7,890 nucleotides of DNA, from positions 1-7,890 of the forward strand of contig JAOPUS010000248.1 of assembly GCA_025963345.1 (NCBI GenBank). Reading direction: 5' to 3'. The stretch comes from Blastococcus sp. GTDB taxonomy: Bacteria > Actinomycetota > Actinomycetes > Mycobacteriales > Geodermatophilaceae. The position numbers and the translations under genes were made by a program. Numbering within the stretch: the stretch's first letter is position 1; each line of letters starts with the position of its first letter. The notes beneath the pieces were generated by a model. The model ran no database searches, was not told the DNA's origin, and saw only the letters and a list, made by a program, of their open reading frames with translations. Below, piece after piece: positions 1-5,709 of the stretch.

Positions 1-116
1 AGACGGCGAACACGGAGTTCCACTTCACCGACGTCTACTGGCCGGACTTCCGCCGGGTCGACTTCCTGCGTGCGCTGCGTGACTACTCCGCACGGCACCG
101 CCGGTTCGGCGGCTGA
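1..116 (+). CDS. uppS: Isoprenyl (cis-prenyl) transferase, C-terminal end only
   Basis: Only the last 37 residues are present; the reading frame begins at base 3 and enters from outside the window, ending at TGA 114-116. The visible tail contains TEFHFTDVYWPDFRRVDFL, then a basic end with RHRRFGG. This matches the C-terminus of the UppS family, where an aromatic F-x-F-T-D-x-x-W-P-x-F segment is followed by an Arg-rich RRFG tail that contributes to diphosphate binding at the dimer interface. Family members condense isopentenyl diphosphate onto an allylic diphosphate in the cis configuration, giving the lipid carrier for cell-wall synthesis (undecaprenyl or decaprenyl diphosphate, or Z-farnesyl diphosphate in mycobacteria). 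The fragment cannot show which chain length is made. The next gene starts 12 nt downstream on the same strand, suggesting one transcript. The family call is from recognition of the tail. Confidence 0.8.
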   Translation, partial: TANTEFHFTDVYWPDFRRVDFLRALRDYSARHRRFGG

Positions 117-128
117 GAGACTCGGGCC

Positions 129-1346
129 ATGACGGCCGGAGCCCTCGACCTCCCCCTCGAGTACGTGCGGCTGGGGCTGCGCTTCGACCGCCTGGAGTCC
201 GGCTTCGTCGACGCCTACACCGGCGATCCGCGGATCCGGGCGCAGGTGGCCGACGAGCCCGCACCGACCCCGCAGGCGCTGCGCGACCAGGCCCGCGGAC
301 TGCTGCGCGAACTCGACGCGGCCGCGCTGCCGGCCGACCGCGCCGGCTACCTCCGCGGGCAGCTGACCGGGCTGGAGTGCACCGCGCGGAAGATGAGCGG
401 GGAGCCGGTCGGGTTCGTCGACGAGGTGGCCGCCTACTTCCAGGTCGACGTCGTCCTGGGTGATCCGGCGGTCTACGCGGCGGCGCACGCCGAACTGGAC
501 GCGCTCCTGCCCGGTGGGGGATCGCTGGCCGAGCGCTACGCCTTGCACCGACGGCGGGAGGAGTGTCCGCCCGACCGTCTCGAGGCCGCGGTGCACGCGC
601 TGTCGAGTGCGCTGCGCGACCGGGTCCGTGGCCGCTACGGCCTGCCGGAGGTCGAGACGGTGAAGTACGAGGTGGTCACCGATCAGCCGTGGTCGGGGTT
701 CAACTACTACGAGGGCGAGTACCGCTCGCGGGTGGCGATCAACGCCGACCTGCCGCACCGGCTCAGCCAGCTGCCGCACCTGGTCGCACACGAGGCCTAC
801 CCCGGGCACCACACCGAGCACTGCCGCAAGGAGCTCGGGCTGGTCGAGCGGGCCGCGCGGACCGAGCACACCGTCTTCCTCGTCAACACCCCCGAGTGCC
901 TCATGGCCGAGGGGCTGGCCGACCTCGGCGTGCAGGCGTCGATCGGCGAGGGCTGGGGCCCGTGGGCGGCAGAGATCCTCGGCGACCTCGGCCTGCGGTT
1001 CGACGGGCACCTCGCCGAGCGGATCGCCGCGGCGACCGCACCGCTGAACCGGGTCCGCCAGGACGCCGCGATCCTGCTGCACGACCGCGGGGCCGACCCC
1101 GACGAGGTCATCGCCTACCTGCAGCGCTGGTCGCTGGTGAGTGCCGAGCGCGCGGCCCAACAGCTCCGCTTCCTCACGCATCCGCTGTGGCGCGCCTACA
1201 TCTCCACCTACGTCGAGGGCTTCGACCTGCTCTCCCGCTGGCTCGCCCATAGGCCGGCGGACCAGCCCGTCGAAGACCGGTTCGTGCGACTGCTCGACGA
1301 GCCGCTCACGCCCCGCGCAGTGGCCACCGAGCTGCGGGTCGCCTGA
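129..1346 (+). CDS. DUF885 family protein, putative metal-dependent hydrolase
   Basis: A 405-residue soluble protein with no signal peptide or membrane segment visible. The diagnostic signature is HEAYPGHH at residues 221-228, the hallmark of the DUF885 (COG4805) family and reminiscent of HExxH zinc-peptidase motifs. About 30 residues later comes PECLMAEGLADLG (255-267), whose Glu261 is a candidate third metal ligand. The segment WSGFNYYEGEYRSRVAIN (188-205) is also typical of the short actinobacterial branch; many family members are longer (500 residues or more). No substrate is established for this branch, so 'hydrolase' rests on the metal-site motif only. ATG 129 is chosen because it lies 12 nt after the uppS stop and gives full length; only a weak purine run (GAGAG) precedes it. 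The 83-aa membrane protein gene begins 3 nt after its stop, so a uppS-DUF885-membrane protein transcript is likely. Confidence 0.85.
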   Translation: MTAGALDLPLEYVRLGLRFDRLESGFVDAYTGDPRIRAQVADEPAPTPQALRDQARGLLRELDAAALPADRAGYLRGQLTGLECTARKMSGEPVGFVDEVAAYFQVDVVLGDPAVYAAAHAELDALLPGGGSLAERYALHRRREECPPDRLEAAVHALSSALRDRVRGRYGLPEVETVKYEVVTDQPWSGFNYYEGEYRSRVAINADLPHRLSQLPHLVAHEAYPGHHTEHCRKELGLVERAARTEHTVFLVNTPECLMAEGLADLGVQASIGEGWGPWAAEILGDLGLRFDGHLAERIAAATAPLNRVRQDAAILLHDRGADPDEVIAYLQRWSLVSAERAAQQLRFLTHPLWRAYISTYVEGFDLLSRWLAHRPADQPVEDRFVRLLDEPLTPRAVATELRVA

Positions 1347-1349
1347 GCC

Positions 1350-1601
1350 ATGGCGCGCCGCGACCCCCGGGAGGCCCGCGCACTCGGCCTGTGGACGGCG
1401 TCCTGGCTCGCCCTCCTGCTCCTCGCGGGGTTGCTGTGGCTCGGGGATCTCTCGCTGCAGTGGCCGGTGCTCGCCGTTCCGGTGCTCTGGGCGCTGGTGG
1501 CGCTGCGCCCGCGACGGTCGAGCGGTCCGCCGTCCCGGGGGTACCGCAGTGACACGGTGGAGCAACCCGCGGTGGGCAGGCCGCCCGACCCTCGACGCTG
1601 A
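1350..1601 (+). CDS. Small two-helix membrane protein, function unknown
   Basis: An 83-residue protein whose ATG lies 3 nt after the DUF885 stop, with no clear Shine-Dalgarno site, so translation is probably coupled to the upstream gene. A basic N-terminus (MARRDPREAR) is followed by two hydrophobic segments at roughly residues 16-31 (ASWLALLLLAGLLWLG) and 37-52 (QWPVLAVPVLWALVAL), then a hydrophilic Arg/Pro-rich tail. The basic residues before helix 1 and after helix 2 fit a hairpin with both ends in the cytoplasm. I do not recognise a family. The position, tight spacing and hydrophobic pattern support a real gene; a role linked to the DUF885 protein is only a guess from adjacency. Confidence 0.65.
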   Translation: MARRDPREARALGLWTASWLALLLLAGLLWLGDLSLQWPVLAVPVLWALVALRPRRSSGPPSRGYRSDTVEQPAVGRPPDPRR

Positions 1602-1605
1602 CCGG

Positions 1606-1629
1606 GACGGGTGAGGCCCTGAGCCCGTC
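1606..1629 (+). terminator. Possible hairpin terminator after the uppS-DUF885 transcript
   Basis: GACGGG (1606-1611) pairs with CCCGTC (1624-1629) around a 12-nt loop, 4 nt after the stop of the small membrane protein gene. There is no T-tract, which is common for high-GC actinobacterial terminators but also makes the call weak. It would separate the upstream transcript from the PadR gene. Confidence 0.3.
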
Positions 1630-1654
1630 GCTGTCCCCGCGGCGGGTGGCCGTG

Positions 1655-1667
1655 CACAGTGTCGGCA
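1655..1667 (+). promoter_or_regulatory. Possible -10 element for a leaderless PadR transcript
   Basis: CACAGT at 1655-1660 matches TANNNT only at A2 and T6, but it lies 6 nt before ATG 1667, the spacing seen for leaderless actinobacterial mRNAs. No Shine-Dalgarno sequence precedes either candidate start of the PadR gene, which is what makes a leaderless start worth noting. No convincing -35 is seen. Confidence 0.25.
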
Positions 1668-2299
1668 TGTCGACCACGCGCCTGCTGCTGCTCGGGGCGG
1701 TCCGGATCTTCCAGCCGGTCCACGGGTACCTGCTGCGCCGGGAGCTGTTGAGCTGGCAGGTCGACGACTGGGCGCACGTCAAGCCGGGCTCTATCTACTC
1801 GGGGTTGCGCACGCTGACCTCGCACGCCCTCCTCGAGGAGGTGCCGGGCGACCCGGTCTCCTACCGGCTGACCCCGGACGGCGAGGTCGAGTACCAGCGG
1901 CTGATCCGGATGGCGTTGCGCCAGCCGGAGCCGGGTGACCCGAGCCGGCTGATGGCCGGCCTCTGCTTCGTCGCGACGCTGCCCCGGGCCGAGGTGCGCG
2001 AGTCGCTGCGGGCCCGGGACCTGATGCTCGAGGCCATGGTGTCGGCGTCGGAGTCGGCCCGCCGGTCGGTGGAGACCTCCCGGCTGGCACCCGCGACCAC
2101 GGCCGAGCTGTTCGCCGTCACCGCGCACTGGATCACCGGGGAGCGGGCCTGGGTGGCCGATATCTGCGCCCGGATCGACGCCGGCCACTACCGGTTCGAG
2201 GGGGAGGAGCCGGGCCCCGACCGCCCCGTGGACGGCGTCTGGCCGCCCGCCGTCCTGGATTCCGGCGACGCTCCGGAAAGTCGCTTGACCATGCGCTAG
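1667..2299 (+). CDS. PadR family transcriptional regulator
   Basis: A 210-residue regulator read from ATG 1667. The N-terminal part (about residues 4-75) is a PadR winged helix: TTRLLLLGAVRIFQPVHGY, then LRRELLSWQVDDWAHVKPGS with IYSGLRTL, LLEEV and YRLTPDGE, covering the HGY helix, the recognition helix with PGSIY, and the wing. The C-terminal half (about 85-185) is helical, like the Vir_act_alpha_C domain used by PadR proteins to dimerise. An in-frame GTG at 1646 would add seven residues, but homologues typically begin just before the TTRLL segment, so 1667 is preferred. The exporter genes start 21 nt after the stop, and their promoter lies in the last codons of this gene. PadR proteins commonly repress an adjacent multidrug ABC exporter and release DNA when they bind the drug; that role here is inferred from context. 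The ligand cannot be read from the sequence. Confidence 0.85.
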   Translation: MSTTRLLLLGAVRIFQPVHGYLLRRELLSWQVDDWAHVKPGSIYSGLRTLTSHALLEEVPGDPVSYRLTPDGEVEYQRLIRMALRQPEPGDPSRLMAGLCFVATLPRAEVRESLRARDLMLEAMVSASESARRSVETSRLAPATTAELFAVTAHWITGERAWVADICARIDAGHYRFEGEEPGPDRPVDGVWPPAVLDSGDAPESRLTMR

Positions 2300-2314
2300 T
2301 CAAACTTGAATACT
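2285..2314 (+). promoter_or_regulatory. Promoter of the ABC exporter operon
   Basis: TTGACC (2285-2290) is a good -35, and AATACT (2309-2314) is a plausible -10 matching 4 of 6 consensus positions with 18 nt between them. Transcription would start near 2320-2322, at the GTG codons 2318 and 2321. This argues that the exporter mRNA is leaderless. The promoter overlaps the last codons and stop of the PadR gene. Confidence 0.55.
2299..2309 (+). promoter_or_regulatory. Candidate PadR operator in the promoter spacer
   Basis: TCAA-AC-TTGA (2300-2309) is an inverted repeat lying between the -35 and -10 boxes. With the flanking base it reads GTCAA..TTGA, and the -35 region itself supplies a third half-site, TTGAC at 2285-2289, inverted relative to GTCAA at 2299-2303 with a 9-nt gap. 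A repressor bound here would block RNA polymerase. Assignment to the neighbouring PadR protein is inferred from position. No similar half-site is seen in front of the PadR gene. Confidence 0.5.
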
Positions 2315-2320
2315 CGGGTG

Positions 2321-3310
2321 GTGATCCATGCCCGCGGGCTCGCCCGTACCTTCCGTAAGCGCAAGCAGGAGGTGCACGCCGTCGTCGGCGTCGACCTCGA
2401 CGTCGAGGCCGGCGAGATCGTCGGCTTCCTCGGCCCCAACGGCGCCGGCAAGACGACGACCCTGCGCATGCTGACCACGCTGCTCGAGCCCTCGGCCGGC
2501 ACCGCCACGGTGGCCGGCTGCGACCTGATCTCCGACCCGGTGGGCGTCCGCCGCCGGATCGGTTACGTCTCCCAGAGCGGCTCGACCGCCCCGGAGGCCC
2601 GCGCGGGGGAGGAGGTCGTCGACCACGCCCGGCTGTACGGGATGAGCACGGCCGAGGCCACTGCACGCGGCAAGCAGTTGTTCCACGAGCTGGACCTCGA
2701 CGGGCTCTGGGAGCGCCAGCCGAAGACCATGTCCGGCGGCCAGCGCCGCCGGCTCGACATCGCCCTCGGCCTGGTCCACGTGCCCGGCCTTGTCTTCCTC
2801 GACGAGCCCACTACCGGGCTGGACCCGCAGGCGCGGGCCAACCTGTGGAGCCACATCCGGGCCCTCCGGGAAGACCGGGGGACGACGGTCTTCCTCACCA
2901 CCCACTACCTCGACGAGGCCGACGCCCTCTGCGACCGAATCCTGGTCATCGACCACGGCGCGATCGTCGCCAGCGGCACGCCCGACGAGCTGAAGTCCCA
3001 GGTCGGCGGCGACGTCCTGACCGTGACCGTCGCCCAGCCCGGGCAGGTCGCCGACGTGTCCCGCCTGGTCGGCGCGCTGCCCGGTGCCGAGGAGCCCACC
3101 GTCGTCGACGACCGCGTCGTCGGCCGGGTGCCGCACGGCGGTACGGCGCTGGTCGAGCTCGTCCGCGGCCTCGACCGGGAGAACATCGCCATCAGTGGCA
3201 TCGAGAGCCGCCGGCCGAGCCTGGACGACGTCTTCCTCGGGCTGACCGGACGGTCCCTGCGCGACGCCGAGACGCCTGCGCCGGCGCCGGCGCAGGAGGT
3301 GGCGGTCTGA
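2321..3310 (+). CDS. ABC exporter ATP-binding protein (DrrA-like)
   Basis: Nucleotide-binding subunit of an ABC-2 type exporter, which hydrolyses ATP on the cytoplasmic side to power the adjacent permease. Numbering from the first possible codon (TTG 2306, total 334 residues), the motifs are complete: Walker A GPNGAGKT (43-50), Q-loop Gln90, signature MSGGQ (142-146), Walker B LVFLDEP (162-168) with catalytic Glu167, D-loop GLD (171-173) and H-loop His200. The C-terminal 100 residues form the extra domain found in daunorubicin-resistance type ATPases (DrrA, DUF4162-like). GTG 2321 is preferred as start because the TTG lies inside the operator and upstream of the predicted transcription start; it gives MIHARGLARTFR, the usual N-terminus. 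GTG 2318 is equally possible. The product has 329 residues from 2321. Its stop overlaps the permease ATG by one base. Substrate is unknown; drug or lipid export is typical. Confidence 0.9.
   Translation: MIHARGLARTFRKRKQEVHAVVGVDLDVEAGEIVGFLGPNGAGKTTTLRMLTTLLEPSAGTATVAGCDLISDPVGVRRRIGYVSQSGSTAPEARAGEEVVDHARLYGMSTAEATARGKQLFHELDLDGLWERQPKTMSGGQRRRLDIALGLVHVPGLVFLDEPTTGLDPQARANLWSHIRALREDRGTTVFLTTHYLDEADALCDRILVIDHGAIVASGTPDELKSQVGGDVLTVTVAQPGQVADVSRLVGALPGAEEPTVVDDRVVGRVPHGGTALVELVRGLDRENIAISGIESRRPSLDDVFLGLTGRSLRDAETPAPAPAQEVAV
3275..3299 (+). promoter_or_regulatory. Perfect palindrome overlapping the permease ribosome-binding site
   Basis: Bases 3275-3296 form a perfect 22-bp palindrome: left half CCTGCGCCGGC, right half GCCGGCGCAGG. 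It encodes an Ala-Pro run near the ATPase C-terminus. The permease Shine-Dalgarno AGGAGG (3294-3299) lies 10 nt before ATG 3310, and its first three bases are in the right arm. Folding would partly hide the site until ribosomes translating the ATPase open it, a standard way to couple translation. The structure is read from the sequence; the coupling is inferred. Confidence 0.45.
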
Positions 3311-4068
3311 TGGGCACGCTCATGCGCGACACCGGCACCGTCTTCAAGCGGGCGATGCGGATGTCGCTGCGCAACCCGGCATGGCTGGTCATCAGCCTGA
3401 TGCAGCCGATCCTCTACATCGTGCTGTTCGGGCCGCTGCTCGAGCCGCTGTCGGACCAGCTCGGGTCGGCCAACGCCTACCAGATCTTCGTGCCGGGGAT
3501 CCTGGTGCAGCTGGGCATCTTCGGGGCGCTGTTCGTCGGATTCGGGCTGATCGCCGAGTGGCGGGCCGGCGTCATCGAGAGCCAGCGCGTCACTCCCGCC
3601 AGCCGGACGGCGCTGCTGCTCGGGCGCGTGCTGCGCGACGTCGTCGTCCTACTGGTGCAGGGCACCCTGCTCGTGCTGGTCTCGATCCCGCTGGGCCTGC
3701 GCGCCCCGTTGCTCGGGGTCGTGCTCACGCTGGTGGTGATCGCACTCCTGGGCGCGGCGTTCGCGTCGGTGTCCTACGCGCTGGCGCTCACGCTCAAGAG
3801 CGAGGACGCCTTCGCCCCGCTGCTGAACGCCTTCGTTCTCCCGGTGCTCCTGCTGTCGGGGATCTTGCTGCCGATGACGCTCGCGCCGGGGTGGCTCCAG
3901 GCGATCAGCGACGTGAACCCGCTCAAGCACATCGTCGAGGGCACCCGCGCGTTCTTCGTCGGCGGGTACGACACCTCGATCGCCTGGTGGGGTGCCGCGC
4001 TGACGGTCGTGCTGGCGGTGCTCGGGTGGATGTTCGGCGTCCGCCGGTTCCGCCGGGAATCGAGCTGA
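3310..4068 (+). CDS. ABC-2 type exporter permease (DrrB-like)
   Basis: Membrane subunit of the exporter, 252 residues. A short cytoplasmic N-terminus with basic residues (FKRAMRMSLRNP) leads into about six hydrophobic segments, near residues 25-43, 60-82, 104-126, 130-158, 166-186 and 222-241. The segment AEWRAGVIESQRVTPASRTALLLGR (around 83-107) matches the cytoplasmic loop of ABC-2 permeases, where ERE..G..E.L..TP-type residues contact the ATPase. The late NPLKHIVEGTRAFFVG stretch is also typical of the family (NPL.y.ve..R). ATG 3310 overlaps the ATPase TGA as TGATG and has AGGAGG 10 nt upstream, so the two subunits should be made in step. The frame is open back to 2845, but that upstream part runs antiparallel to nothing functional and lies wholly inside the ATPase gene. 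Direction of transport (export) and substrate class are inferred from the family. Confidence 0.9.
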   Translation: MGTLMRDTGTVFKRAMRMSLRNPAWLVISLMQPILYIVLFGPLLEPLSDQLGSANAYQIFVPGILVQLGIFGALFVGFGLIAEWRAGVIESQRVTPASRTALLLGRVLRDVVVLLVQGTLLVLVSIPLGLRAPLLGVVLTLVVIALLGAAFASVSYALALTLKSEDAFAPLLNAFVLPVLLLSGILLPMTLAPGWLQAISDVNPLKHIVEGTRAFFVGGYDTSIAWWGAALTVVLAVLGWMFGVRRFRRESS

Positions 4069-4087
4069 GCGACCGGTGGCCATCCGT

Positions 4088-4121
4088 GGGGTTACTGAGA
4101 CGGTTGGTACCCCTTCGGGGG
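4088..4121 (+). terminator. Possible terminator region after the exporter operon
   Basis: CCCC (4110-4113) can form a UUCG-capped hairpin with GGGG (4118-4121), or alternatively pair with GGGG (4088-4091), extended by T/A. The stems are short and there is no T-tract. It lies 20-50 nt after the permease stop. A terminator is expected here, but support is slim. Confidence 0.25.
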
Positions 4122-4175
4122 GACACGCCGGATCCCGATAGGGGGCCAGGACACGTTCCTGTCACTTGGCAGGCC

Positions 4176-4181
4176 TAGCGT
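4176..4181 (+). promoter_or_regulatory. Candidate -10 box for the PhoH2 transcript
   Basis: TAGCGT matches the actinobacterial TANNNT -10 pattern. Start of transcription would fall at about 4187-4191, exactly at the first leader hairpin and the ATG of the small ORF. No good -35 is seen at 16-18 nt; TTGGCA (4166-4171) is too close to serve as one. Confidence 0.35.
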
Positions 4182-4186
4182 CCGCG

Positions 4187-4319
4187 GTGGATGACGAGTT
4201 GCCCTCGCCATCCACGGGAGGCCCGGTTGGTGCTGACGAGTTCGTCGACCAGAGGGGCCGGAACCCGGCCTCTGCGCCGGGGCCCGGCCACCTTCGAGCG
4301 GGGGCGCGCCGTGCGCCCC
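4187..4319 (+). other. Structured 5' leader of PhoH2: three hairpins
   Basis: Three stem-loops can be drawn. (1) 4187-4215: GTGGATG pairs with CATCCAC, and after one A-C mismatch CGAG pairs with CTCG around a 5-nt loop. (2) 4250-4274: CAGAG and GCCGG pair with CGGCC/TCTG-side bases, with a 2-nt G bulge. (3) 4301-4319: GGGGCGC pairs perfectly with GCGCCCC around a 5-nt loop and ends only 2 nt before the PhoH2 ribosome-binding site. High GC makes chance hairpins common, but the first and third are perfect or nearly so. No known riboswitch consensus is recognised; the c-di-AMP (ydaO) signature in particular is absent. The region also encodes the 48-codon ORF. Confidence 0.4.
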
Positions 4320-4337
4320 ACGGGAGTCGATTCGTGA
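4191..4337 (+). CDS. Possible 48-aa small protein overlapping the PhoH2 start (phoAT-like position)
   Basis: ATG 4191 opens a 48-codon frame that ends at TGA 4335-4337, overlapping the PhoH2 start codon as GTGA (GTG 4334-4336). The 4-nt overlap is a classic sign of translational coupling. The peptide begins MTSCPRHPREARLVL, ends RGRAVRPTGVDS, and is Arg-rich. By hand count, G+C is about 67%, 75% and 79% at codon positions 1, 2 and 3. That is weaker than the very high third-position bias of the neighbours, so the coding signal alone is poor. The start lies 9 nt after the TAGCGT box, so it could be leaderless; no Shine-Dalgarno is seen. In mycobacteria a small gene, phoAT, precedes and overlaps phoH2 and has been described as its antitoxin partner. 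This ORF has the same position, but I see no sequence basis for homology. It could equally be a regulatory leader peptide or a chance frame. Confidence 0.4.
   Translation: MTSCPRHPREARLVLTSSSTRGAGTRPLRRGPATFERGRAVRPTGVDS
4322..4326 (+). promoter_or_regulatory. Ribosome-binding site fixing the PhoH2 start
   Basis: GGGAG, 7 nt before GTG 4334. It decides this start over the longer frame from 4166 and lies 2 nt after the third leader hairpin, inside the end of the 48-codon ORF. Confidence 0.6.
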
Positions 4338-5629
4338 CCACTCGCCGCACGTTCGTCCTCGACACCTCTGTTCTGCTCTCCGACCCCGGAGCGCTGCTGC
4401 GTTTCGGCGACTCCGACGTGGTGCTCCCGCTCGTCGTGATCGGGGAACTGGAGGACAAGCGCGACCACCCTGAACTGGGCTGGTTCGCCCGGCAGTCCCT
4501 GCGCATCCTCGATGACCTGCGGGTCACCCACGGGCGGCTGGACGCCCCGGTGCCCGTGGGCGAGGCCGGCGGCACGCTGCACGTCGAGCTCAACCACAGC
4601 GACCCGTCGGTGCTGCCGGCCGGGTTCCGCAACGACAGCAACGACAGCCGGATCATGGTCGTCGCGCTGAACCTGCGCGCTGAGGGCAGGAACGTCTCCC
4701 TGATCACCAAGGACGTGCCGCTACGGGTCAAGGCCGCGGCCGTCGGCCTGGACACCGACGACTACCGCCTGCACGACGCGAAGGACGCCGGCTGGACCGG
4801 GATGGCCGAGATCTCACTGGACGACGCCGAGCTCAACGACCTCTACGACGCCGGCGAGGCGTTCGTGCCGGCCGCGGGCGAGCTGCCGCCGCACACCGGA
4901 CTGGTGCTGCTGTCCTCCCGGGGCTCGGCGCTGGGGCGGGTGACCGCGGACAAGCAGGTGCGGCTGGTGCGCGGCGACCGTGAGGTGTTCGGCCTCCACG
5001 GCCGTTCCGCCGAGCAGCGGATCGCCCTCGACCTGCTGCTCGACCCGGAGATCGGCATCGTCTCGCTCGGCGGACGCGCCGGCACCGGCAAGTCGGCGCT
5101 GGCGCTGTGCGCGGGCCTGGAGTCGGTCATGGAGCGGCGGGCGCACAAGAAGGTCGTGATCTTCCGGCCGTTGTACGCCGTCGGCGGCCAGGAGTTGGGC
5201 TACCTCCCCGGTGGCGAGAACGAGAAGATGTCGCCCTGGGCGCAGGCCGTCTACGACACCCTGGGCGCGCTGGTCTCCCCGGCCGTCATCGACGAGATCG
5301 ACAGCCGCGGGCTGATCGAGGTGCTGCCACTGACCCACATCCGTGGGCGATCGCTGCACGACTCGTTCGTGATCGTGGACGAGGCGCAGTCCCTCGAGCG
5401 CGGCGTACTGCTGACCGTCCTGTCGCGGCTCGGTTCCGGATCGCGGGTGGTGCTCACCCACGACGTGGCCCAGCGGGACAACCTGCGGGTCGGCCGGCAC
5501 GACGGCATCACCGCGGTCATCGAAGCCCTGAAGGGCCCCCCGCTGTTCGCGCACGTGACCCTGACCCGCTCCGAGCGCTCGCCGATCGCCGCGCTGGTCA
5601 CCGAGATGCTGGAGGACCTGCCCCTCTGA
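4334..5629 (+). CDS. phoH2: PIN domain-PhoH ATPase fusion (PhoH2 type)
   Basis: A 431-residue protein with an N-terminal PIN ribonuclease domain and a C-terminal PhoH-type ATPase domain. PIN domain: TFVLDTSVLLSDP (6-18) with Asp10, then Glu38 in VIGELEDKRDHP, Asp104 in NDSNDSRI and Asp127 in ITKDVPLR, giving the four acidic metal ligands. A linker of about 90 residues follows. ATPase domain: Walker A GRAGTGKS (247-254), FRPLY and GGQELGYLPG (277-294), the PhoH-specific HIRGRSLHDSF (335-345), Walker B FVIVDEAQ (345-352) and a conserved TRSERSPIA near the end. Such fusions act on RNA as ATP-dependent helicase plus ribonuclease in mycobacteria. GTG 4334 is chosen because GGGAG (4322-4326) sits 7 nt upstream and the product then starts MTTRRTFVLDTSV, as homologues do. 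An in-frame start at 4166 would add 56 low-complexity residues. A terminator-like hairpin begins 1 nt after the stop. Confidence 0.92.
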   Translation: MTTRRTFVLDTSVLLSDPGALLRFGDSDVVLPLVVIGELEDKRDHPELGWFARQSLRILDDLRVTHGRLDAPVPVGEAGGTLHVELNHSDPSVLPAGFRNDSNDSRIMVVALNLRAEGRNVSLITKDVPLRVKAAAVGLDTDDYRLHDAKDAGWTGMAEISLDDAELNDLYDAGEAFVPAAGELPPHTGLVLLSSRGSALGRVTADKQVRLVRGDREVFGLHGRSAEQRIALDLLLDPEIGIVSLGGRAGTGKSALALCAGLESVMERRAHKKVVIFRPLYAVGGQELGYLPGGENEKMSPWAQAVYDTLGALVSPAVIDEIDSRGLIEVLPLTHIRGRSLHDSFVIVDEAQSLERGVLLTVLSRLGSGSRVVLTHDVAQRDNLRVGRHDGITAVIEALKGPPLFAHVTLTRSERSPIAALVTEMLEDLPL

Positions 5630-5630
5630 C

Positions 5631-5709
5631 CCCGCTGCTTCTGGGGTGTTGTTCGCGCTGTCGGGGTCCTGCAGAAGCCAGGGAGCGCGAACAACACCCC
5701 TACAGCGGG
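5631..5709. terminator. Long hairpin, likely bidirectional terminator between convergent genes
   Basis: Outer stem CCCGCTG (5631-5637) pairs with CAGCGGG (5703-5709). After a small internal loop, GGGGTGTTGTTCGCGCT (5643-5659) pairs perfectly over 17 bp with 5684-5700. The 24-nt apical region contains CCTG/CAGG and CTGCAG. The structure fills the whole 80-nt gap between the PhoH2 stop (5629) and the opposing gene's stop (5710), so it probably ends both transcripts. There is no T-tract. The core is also a repeated element (see the two repeat entries). Confidence 0.65.
5643..5700. repeat. Palindromic repeat, copy A
   Basis: 58-nt palindromic element with perfect 17-bp arms and a CTGCAG (5669-5674) in the loop. 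Aligned without gaps to 6724-6781 it matches at 40 of 58 positions by hand count. The shared part includes loop bases (TCG..GT.CTGCAGA) that base pairing would not explain, so common origin is more likely than two independent terminators. It lies immediately past the 3' end of the AbiEi-like gene. Confidence 0.65.

Noticed and set aside
1208..2188. 326-codon antisense frame across the DUF885 and PadR genes
   Set aside because: Long antisense frames are common at this GC content. It crosses two well-supported sense genes and shows no recognisable domain.
2845..3309. 155-codon upstream extension of the permease frame
   Set aside because: It lies wholly inside the ATPase gene in another phase and is Arg/Pro-rich shadow sequence. 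ATG 3310 with AGGAGG 10 nt upstream and a 1-nt overlap gives the normal family N-terminus.
4166..4333. 56-residue N-terminal extension of PhoH2
   Set aside because: The added residues are low-complexity and not PIN-like. GTG 4334 has a ribosome-binding site and starts the protein at the usual place.
4069..4333. Known riboswitch (for example ydaO c-di-AMP or cobalamin type) before PhoH2
   Set aside because: None of the conserved blocks of these classes is recognisable; only generic hairpins are seen.
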